From Patescibacteria group bacterium (GTDB lineage: Bacteria; Patescibacteriota; Gracilibacteria; UBA1369; LOWO2-01-FULL-3): DNA of 12,826 bases. The notes beneath the pieces are model-generated. The model saw only the letters and a list, made by a program, of their open reading frames with translations, ran no database searches and was not told the origin of the DNA. Positions 12,816-12,826 of this stretch are shown here, piece by piece. The position numbers were made by a program, and so were the translations under genes. The stretch spans positions 1-12,826 of the forward strand of contig JAHIRL010000125.1 in NCBI GenBank assembly GCA_018818755.1. The letters are read 5' to 3'. Numbering within the stretch: position 1 is the stretch's first letter; every line of letters begins with the position of its first letter.

Positions 12816-12826
12816 GATTTATATTA

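Noticed and set aside
1..12826. CRISPR arrays, tRNA or rRNA genes, insertion sequences
   Set aside because: No regularly spaced repeats, no tRNA/rRNA sequence patterns and no transposase or terminal inverted repeats were seen.

Overview
This AT-rich window is almost entirely one long minus-strand ribosomal-protein and housekeeping cluster, read from right to left. The order is rplE-rpsN-rpsH-rplF-rplR-rpsE-rplO-secY-adk-map-infA-rpmJ-rpsM-rpsK-rpsD-rpoA-rplQ-rplM-rpsI. This is the classical bacterial spc plus alpha operon order continued by L13/S9, as in Gram-positive-like genomes. The left end holds a plus-strand type IV pilin-like gene and the first 527 codons of a minus-strand P2-type (Ca2+-ATPase-like) cation pump that runs off the window.

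Organism: certainly a bacterium, and I infer a Patescibacteria/CPR-like lineage (Peregrinibacteria-like is one guess). The evidence is the missing rpmD (L30) between rpsE and rplO, a CPR-style pseudopilin with a DPAKRL-type stalk, near-absence of Shine-Dalgarno sequences, and zinc-binding forms of S4, S14, L36 and Adk. UGA is neither an in-frame sense codon nor a stop in any of the 20 complete genes (16 TAA, 4 TAG), so the UGA-Gly code of Gracilibacteria/SR1 is not indicated. No 16S gene is present, so the assignment is inference.

Layout: 1-1583 truncated P-type ATPase (-); 1584-1729 divergent promoter region; 1730-2251 prepilin (+); 2274-2304 rho-independent terminator; 2396-2498 a row of four hairpins running into the rpsI stop codon; 2496-12815 the ribosomal cluster. 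Genes are tightly packed: rplO/secY overlap as TAATG, adk/map abut, infA/rpmJ overlap by 11 nt, and rplQ/rplM are 1 nt apart. Four wider gaps stand out: secY-adk (66 nt, probable promoter), map-infA (101 nt, probable promoter), rpmJ-rpsM (74 nt, mutually exclusive RNA stems) and rpsN-rpsH (93 nt, a hairpin repeat).

How the genes work together: the cluster makes ribosomal proteins of both subunits, IF1, the SecY channel, the RNA polymerase alpha subunit, methionine aminopeptidase and adenylate kinase. The strongest unexplained signals are (1) a repeated hairpin whose 5' arm starts inside the TAG stop codons of rpsI and rpsN, with compensatory base-pair changes between the two copies; (2) competing stems in the leader just before rpsM, where E. 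coli has the S4-binding alpha-operon switch; and (3) operon-wide lack of Shine-Dalgarno motifs.
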